The position numbers and the translations under genes are program-made. A stretch of DNA of 64,000 nt from Branchipolynoe longqiensis (Eukaryota > Annelida > Polychaeta > Phyllodocida > Polynoidae), in assembly GCA_030323885.1 (NCBI GenBank), contig JASIRB010003302.1, forward strand, positions 21,784-85,783. The letters are read 5' to 3'. Shown in pieces: positions 34,750 to 43,833 of this stretch (position 1 is its first letter; each line of letters opens with the position of its first letter). A model generated the notes under the pieces. The model did not search any database. It was given only the letters and a program-made list of their open reading frames with translations, and was not told where the DNA came from.

Positions 34750-36445
34750 GACAGGTACTGCAGCACTATCGGGACCTGTTGTAGATACCAGCAGGTACTG
34801 CAACATTATACAGGGAGGCAATGCAGCACTTTCAGGACCTGTTGTAGATACCGGCAGGTACTGCAGCACTATCAGGAACTGATGTAGATACAGGCAGGCA
34901 CTGCAGCACTTTCAGGACCTGTTGTACATACCGGCAGGTACTGCAGCACTATCAGGACCTGTTTTAGATACCGGCAGGCACTGCAGCACTTTCAGGACAT
35001 GTTGTAGATACCGGCAGGTACTGCAGCACTATCAGGACCTGTTGTAGATACCTCAGGCACTGCATCACTATCAGGACCTGTTGTAGATACAGGCAGGCAC
35101 TGCAGCACTATCAGGACCTGTTGTAGATACCGGCAGGCACTGCAGCAGTATCAGGACCTGTTGTAGATACAGGCAGGCACTACAGCAGTATCAGGACCTG
35201 TTGTAGATACAGGCAGGCACTACAGCAGTATCAGGACCTGTTGTAGACCTGACAAGCACTGCAGCACTATCGGGACCTGTTGTGGATACCTCAGGCACTG
35301 CAGCACTATCAGGACCTGTTGTAGATACCGGCAGGCACTGCATCACTATCAGGACCTGTTGTAGATACCGGCAGGCACTACAGCAGTATCAGGACCTGTT
35401 GTAGATACAGGCAGGCACTACAGCATTATCAGGACCTGTTGTAGACCTGACAAGCACTGCAGCACTATCGGGACCTGTTGTGGATACCTCAGGCACTGCG
35501 GCACTATCAGGACCTGTTGTAGATACCGGCAAGCACTACAGTAACTATTGGAACCTGTTGTAGATACCGGCAGGCACTGCAGCACTATCGGGACCTGTTG
35601 CAGATATCAGCAGGTACTGCAGCACTATCGGGACCTGTTGTATATACCTCAGGCACTGCACCACTGTCAGGACCTGTTGTAGATACAGGCAGGCACTACA
35701 GCAGTATCAGGACCTTTTGTAGACCTGACATGCACTGTAGCACTATCGGGACCTGTTGTAGATACCTCAGGCACTGCATCACTATCAGGACCTGTTGTAG
35801 ATACAGGCAGGCACTACAGCAGTATCAGGACCTTTTGTAGACCTGACATGCACTGCAGCACTATCAGGACCTGTTTTAGATACCGGCAGGCACTGCAGCA
35901 CTATCAGGACCTGTTGTAGATACCGGCAGGCAGTGCAACATTATCAGGACCTGTTGTAGATACCGTCAGGCACTGCAGCACTATTGGGACCTGTTGTAGA
36001 TACCGGTAGGCACTGCAGCACTATCGGGACCTGTTGTAGATACCGGCAGGCACTGCAGCACTATCAGGACCTGTTGTAGATACAGGCAGGCACTACAGCA
36101 GTATCAGGACCTTTTGTAGACCTGACATGCACTGCAGCACTATCGGGACCTGTTTTAGATACCAGCAGGCACTGCAGCACTATCAGGACCTGTTGTAGAT
36201 ACCGGCAGGCAGTGCAACATTATCAGGACCTGTTGTAGATACCGGCAGGCACTGCAGCACTATCGGGACCTGTTGTAGATACCGGTAGGCACTGCAGCAC
36301 TATCGGGACCTGTTGTAGATACCGGCAGGCACTGCAGCACTATCGGGACCTGTTGTAGATACCGGCAGGCACTGCATCACTATCAGGACCTGTTGTTGAT
36401 ACCGGCAGGCACTGCAGCACTATCAGGACCTGTTGTAGACCCACC
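34750..36445. repeat. Minisatellite, 40-bp unit
   Basis: About 42 copies of GGCACTGCAGCACTATCAGG plus ACCTGTTGTAGATACCGGCA. Variants CTCAGGCACTGC and GACCTGACAAGCAC recur in blocks, suggesting multi-unit duplications. Confidence 0.92.
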
Positions 36446-36469
36446 AGTCTTACAGCTTCCTACCGATGT

Positions 36470-36525
36470 CTACCCGTCCTGATATGACCTTAGATGTTGC
36501 TAGGACGTAAAACAACAACAAACAA
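36470..36525 (+). mobile_element. SINE-A tail fragment
   Basis: CCGTCCTGATATGACC, TTAGATGTTGCTAGGACG, then TAAAACAACAACAAACAAAC is the intact 3' tail of the family. Confidence 0.75.
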
Positions 36526-36557
36526 ACCTACATCTACAGCCGTTCCCCAGCTGATGA

Positions 36558-36635
36558 ACTGAAAGTTGCAGAGTCCGATGGTTTTGAATTTCTATATTTT
36601 TTCTGAGATTAGATATTAGATCGATCACTAGTATC
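36558..36635. mobile_element. TTAA-MITE, left part, cut by a LINE insertion
   Basis: Begins AGTTGCAGAGTCCGATGG and follows the family to TCGATCACTAGTATC. The interior continues at 42342 on the far side of LINE-B. Confidence 0.85.
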
Positions 36636-38935
36636 TTTTTTCTTTTTTTTTTGTGACAAGTTTTTTATTCTGCCCAGAACGTATAAGCTCCCATGAGGGT
36701 GCTTGTTTTCAACGCTGGACAGCTGTGATACTGGATTGGTCTGGTCCCGCACTCAGGAGTCTTTACCTGATCTTTCTCGGGCCAACCTTTGCGGTTTGGG
36801 GCGTTAGTAGTTTCTATATTAGTTTTATTTTAATTTTCAAGTTTTTTCCTAACCTGTATATGATAACTTAGCCTACTATGTACATCTACGCAGATGACAT
36901 ACAGGCCTGTGGGAGAGGATCCCATCCCATTGTGGTTGGTTACAGCATCCTTTCACCCATGCCCTGTCCTTAGATAGTACACCAGTGTGCCAGAACACCC
37001 CTGGACCCTTCAGGACTGCGACTAGGTGGGATGGCTGTGTTGTATGTTTAGCCATTTTGTATTTCAGGGCCGTAGCCTGCCTGGTTCTGCTTTGGTTTGT
37101 GCCAGTACACATACCCAGACGGACTGCGCCCTATGGTGATAGTCATTTCGAATTCCTTAGTACTTAGCAGGGCTAGTTTCCGTATTTGTAATATCTACCA
37201 TCTTTTCTGGCTGGTCTTTTGCTTTTTGTGCTAGAACCCAGCAAGCAGTGACTGCGCCCAAGATCAGGGGAGATATTGTTTCTTCAGTAGGTGGTTGTGT
37301 ATTATGTTTAACCGTTCGGCCTAATCTGCCCCCGCCTAAGGCGAGCCTAACGTGTTAATGTTATGTAATATTATGTAATAATTTCCATGTGAAATTCCTG
37401 AGCCTGCCGCGGGCTGCTGCGGCTCCTCCTCCCGTCTGCAGTTAGTCCGTCGCCGTCGGTGTCCGCCCCGCGCTAAAGGCGGCCAGCCAGAGTTTCATCT
37501 ACATACGCAATTCGCCGACGAGCGCGCTTATAGGCCTAAAGTTTCCCTACTTCCATAAGTTAGGTTCTTTCAACTAGCTGGCTGTCCCCTTCGCATTTCG
37601 GTATATTAATTGTGTTACTGAATAATTCCAGAAGTACGCGTACGGCTAGGGATGCCGCCGCTGTCACTGATAATCAGTTCTAAGTTAATGTCGTTAATTT
37701 CCGCCATAAAGTAACACTACGTTAAATTCTGTTATAGTTTGTCATTATATTCCCGCAGATGGGTTAAGTAACTGCATAAGGCCTGCTTAGGCTTAAGGCC
37801 CCTAATTACATATGAAACAATCGAATATCAGGTTTTCCATAGCGGTTAATCTATAATAATACTGGAGGATAGTAAAGAATGCAAGGAACGTCTCAGTCCA
37901 CCTTCACAAGAGCTCACGACTTTATTCTTACCGTAACTAACAAGGATACCAGCGAAATATACATACCTATCAAAGGCGCTAATAACTCCCTTTCCCTCCC
38001 GTGTGGTTTGATTACATTAGTTTTAGAATTTAGATAAGAAAAAGACCAAATATCGGCTGAAATGACAGAGCGCGAATAAACACGTCTGCCGGGTCAGGCC
38101 CCGAACGCCCGACCTTCCTTCGTTGCTTAGCTAGTCGCTAAGCAACGCTTTACCCCCGCGAACCATCGCGTGCACATGCGGAAGCAATTTGCGCGCCCGT
38201 TGGACGAGTGCGCAAATTGCTCACGGCGAATAGACACGCCCACTTCACTTGTTTTCTTTAAGGACCTTTTATAGTGGTCCATGCTTTCGATTGCCCGTTG
38301 TTGTGTGGGTTGATTATTCCAGGCATGTGCCGCCATGGCCAGTACACTTCTCTCATAAATTTTGGTGTTACTTATTGCTGTCAGTAGCACTGGGGCTGCC
38401 ATTTGCCTGGTGTCCCTACGGGGGGTTGCTGTGTAGCCTGGTTTTGTGGTGTAATGGTGTGCCAGTATTTTGAGGTGCGTTTCCCTTCTACTCGTTAGTA
38501 GTGTTGCATTGCATTTTTTGTGTAATTCGATTGTGGGATATCTTTTGTTCACCTGAAGGCATACTTTGAGGGCTCTATTTTGTAGCACCTGTAGTTTGTT
38601 TAATAGTTTTGTATTTCCTCCCATGTATACTACATCGCCATAGTCAAAGTAGGGGAGGATCATGCCTTTATATATTTTAATTGCCATGCTTTCAGTCATG
38701 TAGTATCTCAGTTTAGCCAGTAGCCATATTTTATGGTTTACTTTTTTGATAGTATTTGTTATGCAGAGGTCATAATTTAGGTGTCTGTCTAGATCCACTC
38801 CCAGATATCGGTAGTTGTCTACTTGTTCTAGTTCGGTGTTTCCCAGAAGACACTTTATTTTCTCGTTTCTTGTTAGCCTGGTACCAAATAGTACTGTTTT
38901 TGACTTGCTGTTTATGGTTATCCTATTTAGTTGGC

Positions 38936-41900
38936 TGCGGTGCACATCAACTTTGTTGGTGTGGTCAGGGGATGTCACCCCTTCAAGTGCATGAAGACTG
39001 GAGCAGCAGATGAGTTAGAAGATCAATAGCTTTCAAGGTGTAACAGCAAGATGATGTGGCTCATCAGGGCACACTCTGACAAAGATGAGTAAGTGGCCAG
39101 TCACCTTGGAAAGGAAGGGGAACCTACCAAGTATTTACCCATAGTAAGCAATGGTAATTAATGGAAACAAATTTAGAGATGGAGACAACTCTGGTCCCTC
39201 TGCGGGGAAGCCTTCTAATAGCTACAGTGGAGGCACCTTTCCTTCAACTATTAAGAAACCTAGTAATGACAATGTAAACTCAAAGCCTAAAATAGGAAGG
39301 TATGCATCTGATGTCAGGCAACTGAAAACTGGAGGAAAGGTGCTAAAGATTGGTACATGGAATGTACGAACATTGTACAAACCAGGCCGATATGACAACC
39401 TGAAAGTGGAAATGACAGCGCTAAACCTTGACATCCTAGGTATAGCTGAGACGAGATGGACGGGTGACGGGAGGATAGGTGATAGTGAGGTAGATATGAT
39501 ATATTCTGGAGATGAAAAACATCAGTATGGCGTTGGAATTATGATGAAGAAGTCCATTGCCGCCACAATGATTGGATTCTGGCCAGTATCTGACAGAATT
39601 ATTATGATGAAGCTGAGGGGAAAACCGTTCAATATAAACATTCTGCAAGTTTATGCACCAACCTCAGATCACGATGATGAAGAAGTCAACGAGTTCTATG
39701 ACAGCATCAAAAAGGTAATGGAATACACCAAGTCTGGAGAAATAACAATTGTTATGGGCGATTGGAATGCGAAAGTTGGAGAACAACATGAATATCCAGT
39801 AACAGGAAGATTTGGCTTAGGTGAGAGAAATGATCGTGGTGAATACTTGATAAATTTCTGTTTGACATCAAAACTAGTAATTGCTAACACCTTATTTGAA
39901 CATCCAAAGAGAAGACTATATACATGGAAGAGCCCTGGTGATGTATGTCGGAACCAGATCGATTACATTCTTGTCAACCAACGATATCGAAATTGTATCA
40001 AACAGGCAAGGACATATCCAGGTGCTGACATATGTTCGGATCATAATCCAGTAGTAATCAGTATGGTAGTGAAATTGAAACAGCAGAACAAAATTAAAAA
40101 CAACATTCAAATGGATATGAACATGTTAAAAGATGCAAAATACAGAACTAAGTATAATGTCTCTGTTCATAACAAATTCAGTGTACTGATGAATGAAGAA
40201 ACTCCTCAGAGAGAGTATAACAACATTGAAATGGAATGGGAAGCTCTCAGAGAAAGCATGGTCAAGTCAGCAGAGGAGGTGTTACCAAATAAAAAACGAG
40301 AGACAAAGCAATCATGGATGACGCAAACCATACTAGAAAAGATGGCAGAAAGGAAGAAAGTGAAAACCACTGATCCACCTAAATACAAACACCTGAAGAA
40401 TGAAATAGAAGATGAATGCAAAAAAGCTAAAGATGAATGGTGGAATAAGAAGTGTGAAGTAGTGGAACAACTTGAGTCTCAACATCGTTCAAGAGAGATG
40501 CACAAGAAAGTGAAAGAGATAACAGGTCAAGGATACAGACAGAGAAGCAGTAAATGTATCAAGAACAAAGACGGCAAAATGCTCTTTGAAGAAGATGAAA
40601 TAAAGTCCAGATGGGAAGAATATGTAAACGAACTATACAATGATGACAGAGGGAACCCACCCACAATTGAGAAAGAAGATGGGAATATTATATTAGTATC
40701 AGAGGTTGAGAAGGCTATCAATGATCTAAAGGCAGGTAAGGCTCCTGGAAGTGACCAGATAACATCAGAAATGATAAAAGGACTAGATGAAGTGGGGATT
40801 CAAATCATTCATAAGCTAGTAACTGACATCTATGAGACTGGATTTATACCATTGAATATGAATGAATCCATATTTGTACGACTCCCAAAGAAGCTAAAAC
40901 CAACATTGTGTACTGAGTACAGAACACTAAGCCTGATGAGTCATATGTTGAAGATGATCCTGAAAATAATTTTACTGAGAAACAGACAGAAAATTGAAGA
41001 ACAAATCAGTAACGTACAAAGTGGGTTTATATCTGGAAGAGGTACACGTGAAGGGATTTTCAATATGAGAATGATTTGTGAACGTTATTGTGAAGTGAAC
41101 CAGGATGTTTATGCCTGCTTTATTGACTATGAGAAGGCCTTCGACCGAGTCAATCATGAACTGTTAATCAAATGTTTACAAGATATTGGTGTCAATGGCA
41201 AAGACATTAAACTAATTGTGAACTTATACTGGACACAACGTGCATTTATAAAAATGGAGCAGGGCCTATCGGATGAAGTTATGATTAAACGAGGAGTTCG
41301 ACAGGGGTGTGTATTGTCACCATGTCTATTTAACCTGTACACAGAGATGATTTTCAGACACATTGAAGATTGCAAGGGAGTGACAATAGGTGGCATGAAC
41401 GTCAACAATCTTAGATATGCCGATGACAGTGTAATACTAGCAGACAGTGAGAAAAACCTACAAGATATAGTGAATAGAATCAATAAAGCTGGAATACTAT
41501 TCAACATGAAGATGAATGCCAGGAAGACCAAAACAATGGTTATAAGTAAAAAGACAGATAAACCAAATGTCAATATAACCATAGATGGCACAAACATAGA
41601 ACAAGTATCCGAATTCATATATCTCGGACAAAAGATTACAAATGATGGGAGATGTGAGGAAGAAATTAAAAGAAGGATAACAATAGCCCGAACAACATTC
41701 TCCAAAATGTATAGAGTGTTAACATCAAGTAAGATATTAATACAAACAAGGAAGCGTATTCTTCAGTGTTATGTGTGGTCTACTCTAATGTATGGGGCAG
41801 AGACATGGACAATCTCTAAGAAAATGTACAAACGTTTAGCAGCATTTGAGATGTGGACTTGTATACAGACAAAGAAACTTATTTATTTTGGCCACATCAT

Positions 41901-42102
41901 TCGTCAGAGTTCAATATACCGTACATTGTTGGAAGGGAAGGTGAATGGCAGCAGAGGGAGACCAAGAACATCATGGTTTACAAATATTTCACAGTGGACA
42001 GGCTTGAATTATTCACAGTCTATCAGAACAGCACAACATCGGGACAAGTGGAGAACCATTGCATCCAACCCTCGACTAGAGGATGGAACTTTTGATTGAT
42101 TG
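38936..42102 (+). mobile_element. RTE-like non-LTR retrotransposon inserted in LINE-B
   Basis: Bounded by an 11-bp target duplication ATTTAGTTGGC (38925-38935 and 42103-42113). It is 3167 bp with a 5' untranslated region of about 215 bp, one ORF, and a very short 3' end in tandem TTGATTGATTG instead of poly(A), which is typical of the RTE group. Confidence 0.88.
39151..42099 (+). CDS. RTE-like ORF: AP endonuclease plus reverse transcriptase, 982 aa
   Basis: One uninterrupted ORF encodes both enzymes for target-primed reverse transcription. The endonuclease spans about residues 65-315: KIGTWNVRTL, ILGIAETRW, QVYAPTSDHDD, MGDWNAKVG, IDYILVNQRYRN and CSDHNPVV. The RT spans about 520-800: KAGKAPGSDQITSEM, IDYEKAFDRVNH, GVRQGCVLSPCLFNLY, the catalytic box RYADDSVILA and FIYLGQKI. 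The C-terminal region has LMYGAETWTISK. Between AAFEMWT and CIQTKKLIYFGH about 30 residues usual in this family seem to be missing, including the segment that normally follows AFEMW. The frame is otherwise clean, implying a fairly recent insertion. ATG at 39151 is the first Met and leaves a short leader before the endonuclease. Confidence 0.88.
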   Translation: MVINGNKFRDGDNSGPSAGKPSNSYSGGTFPSTIKKPSNDNVNSKPKIGRYASDVRQLKTGGKVLKIGTWNVRTLYKPGRYDNLKVEMTALNLDILGIAETRWTGDGRIGDSEVDMIYSGDEKHQYGVGIMMKKSIAATMIGFWPVSDRIIMMKLRGKPFNINILQVYAPTSDHDDEEVNEFYDSIKKVMEYTKSGEITIVMGDWNAKVGEQHEYPVTGRFGLGERNDRGEYLINFCLTSKLVIANTLFEHPKRRLYTWKSPGDVCRNQIDYILVNQRYRNCIKQARTYPGADICSDHNPVVISMVVKLKQQNKIKNNIQMDMNMLKDAKYRTKYNVSVHNKFSVLMNEETPQREYNNIEMEWEALRESMVKSAEEVLPNKKRETKQSWMTQTILEKMAERKKVKTTDPPKYKHLKNEIEDECKKAKDEWWNKKCEVVEQLESQHRSREMHKKVKEITGQGYRQRSSKCIKNKDGKMLFEEDEIKSRWEEYVNELYNDDRGNPPTIEKEDGNIILVSEVEKAINDLKAGKAPGSDQITSEMIKGLDEVGIQIIHKLVTDIYETGFIPLNMNESIFVRLPKKLKPTLCTEYRTLSLMSHMLKMILKIILLRNRQKIEEQISNVQSGFISGRGTREGIFNMRMICERYCEVNQDVYACFIDYEKAFDRVNHELLIKCLQDIGVNGKDIKLIVNLYWTQRAFIKMEQGLSDEVMIKRGVRQGCVLSPCLFNLYTEMIFRHIEDCKGVTIGGMNVNNLRYADDSVILADSEKNLQDIVNRINKAGILFNMKMNARKTKTMVISKKTDKPNVNITIDGTNIEQVSEFIYLGQKITNDGRCEEEIKRRITIARTTFSKMYRVLTSSKILIQTRKRILQCYVWSTLMYGAETWTISKKMYKRLAAFEMWTCIQTKKLIYFGHIIRQSSIYRTLLEGKVNGSRGRPRTSWFTNISQWTGLNYSQSIRTAQHRDKWRTIASNPRLEDGTFD

Positions 42103-42341
42103 ATTTAGTTGGCACCACTCGATTAGTTTTGTTAGTGTTAGATTCAGTGTCGTTTCTATTTCTTCAGTTGTTTTGCCTGCAGCATATACCACAGTGTCAT
42201 CTGCATATGGTTGGATGTTTTCAATTTCTAGCCAGTTGTTTAGGTCGTTAATATATATGAGGAAGAGAAGTGGTCCCAGGACTGACCCTTGGGGTACTCC
42301 GCAAGTTATCTTTTCCTCATTGGATATGGATCCATAGATAT

Positions 42342-42506
42342 GTATCTACTTTACATTAGTTCAGAGTTACTTTTATTTTAAATGGTAAACTTTTGAAATA
42401 TTTTGAGTGTAAACATTGAAAATTAGTTTTGGCAAGCTGACGCCATAGACTTCTGCAGTAACAAGTTCTGCAGAAACAAATGCATAATAAGTGCATCAGT
42501 ATCTAA
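42342..42506. mobile_element. TTAA-MITE, middle part, cut again by Harbinger-2
   Basis: Continues the MITE of 36558-36635 (CTACTTTACATTAGTTCAGA ... TTTTGGCAAGCTGACGCC ... GTGCATCAGTATCTAA). It stops at TAA (42504-42506), where Harbinger-2 begins. The last third of the MITE was not found downstream. Confidence 0.8.
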
Positions 42507-42559
42507 AGCCGTGGTGACACACGGGCCTTAAGTCGCCTCAACTAATTCGCCTCATCTAC

Positions 42560-43166
42560 AGCTGTGTTCACACGGGCAAAGTTTATGTCGACTTAGACAA
42601 GTCGATTTATATGAATCAATTTAATGTCGTGTCCACACATGCAGTACTTTTAGCCGGAAATCGATATCTGCGCATGAGCAAGTCCACACTAACCAGCGCC
42701 AGTTTCGGTTAATCGACTTCGCCACGAGAGAATGTGGGTTCGACCTAGATATGTATGGACTGAATCGTATTGGTTTGGAACGGTCAAAACTTCTCCTGTG
42801 CAGTGAAAACCTTAAAATAAATCATGAAAAAAATATCTGTGCACAGCGAGCTGTATCATAGACCAAATTATATAATATGCGCTTTTGATCGACCGGAAAG
42901 TCAACAAACTCAGATCTCGACTGCGCATGCGTGTGACGTCCTTAATCCGCATCATCTAAACCGCTACCATCCACACATGCCACTTACGTCGATTTAAGCT
43001 AAATAGCTTCATCTATACTACCACGTGAGGTGGTATAGATGAACGGATCTAGCTGAATCGATTCAGCCCTAAATCGCTTTAGCGTAGTGTCCACACGGCG
43101 AATGTGACGCGAACTAGACAAGGCGATTTAGATGAAGCGTTTTAACTTGCCAGTGTGAACGGGGCT
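42560..43166. mobile_element. MITE nested in the Harbinger-2 left end
   Basis: The left end AGCTGTGTTCACACGGGCAA pairs with the inverted right end, whose complement begins AGCCCCGTTCACACTGGCAA. Flanks are TAC and TAA, possibly a decayed 3-bp duplication. A near-perfect inner hairpin (TCATCTATAC ... GTGGTATAGATGA) lies at about 43010-43042. Confidence 0.6.
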
Positions 43167-43833
43167 TAAGTCGACTCACATTGGGCGTGTGACCGCGACG
43201 CTGAGGCGAATTAGGGCTGAGTTGACTCGACTACTTCACCGCAAATAAACCGTGTCGCGAGGTAGTTTAGGTGAGGCGAACTAGCCTGAGTCGGCCTATC
43301 TTGCTTGTGTAGACACAAGCGGATTAGTTGAGGCGGCTTAAGCATGTCACAGGCATGCGCACTCAAGCGATCAGTTTGTTGTTTCCGGTCGATTAAAAGC
43401 TAAACTTTAAGCAAAACCGCCGTCATGTCTTCATGTGCCCCCAACTCTCAAGAAACTGCCCGCCGTGACAACTGCGGTGACGAGGAAGTGAGGGCCCTCA
43501 TTGACCTATGGGCTGATGACAAGGTCCAGTCTGAGCTGGAAAGCAAATGGCAGCCAAGCTCAGTCGGCTGTGTGGCGGTGGGAAGGCCAATCGCACCGCC
43601 GTGTCCTGCTGGTGTGGCGGTTTCAGCCGTGTCCCGTGCTTAGCCGTGTACCTATACTCAAACTCAAGGCATTGTCAATGGTCGTGAGTAATTTTCATAC
43701 AGAAAATACAGAACAAGTGAAATATCTCTAAAAGCACACCACCTATTAACAAATCGCTTGGTACACATATAGAAAACATCTTCACCAAAAAGATTATATT
43801 AAATTTATACGGTTAGGGTTCTTGATTTCTATT

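Larger units (their letters stand above)
36636..42341 (-). mobile_element. LINE-B (Jockey/CR1-like non-LTR retrotransposon), 5'-truncated and split
   Basis: The minus-strand LINE is inserted in a TTAA-MITE with target duplication GTATC (36631-36635 and 42342-42346). Its A-rich 3' end is the T-run starting at 36636. A 3' untranslated stretch of about 1.5 kb follows; its end resembles LINE-D (GCTTGTTTTCAACGCTGG.CAGCTGT). The RT fragment is split by the RTE-like LINE. The interval 36653-38126 contains no other gene. Confidence 0.8.
38127..42341 (-). pseudogene. LINE-B reverse transcriptase C-terminal part, interrupted by the RTE-like LINE
   Basis: The upstream piece (42341-42103) has CGVPQGSVLGPLLF, IYINDLNNWL, and the catalytic box PYADDTVVY, ending TLTKLIEWCQLN. 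The downstream piece resumes in the same frame from 38935 with RITINSKSKTVLFGTR, then YRYLGVDLDRHLNYD and LPYFDYGDVVYMGG, and ends at 38127. The two parts join in frame when the insert and one target duplication are ignored. The endonuclease and the N-terminal half of RT are absent, so this copy was dead on arrival. The fingers/palm motifs and the downstream LQNRALKVCL segment suit the Jockey/CR1 group; the exact clade is not resolved. Confidence 0.8.

Noticed and set aside
36653..38126. Small genes in the LINE-B 3' region
   Set aside because: Short frames without motifs; the sequence start matches the LINE-D 3' untranslated region.
42507..43166. Matching right terminus of Harbinger-2 at 43166
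   Set aside because: The end at 43166 pairs better with the inner end at 42560, so it closes a nested MITE; the outer element's right end was not found.
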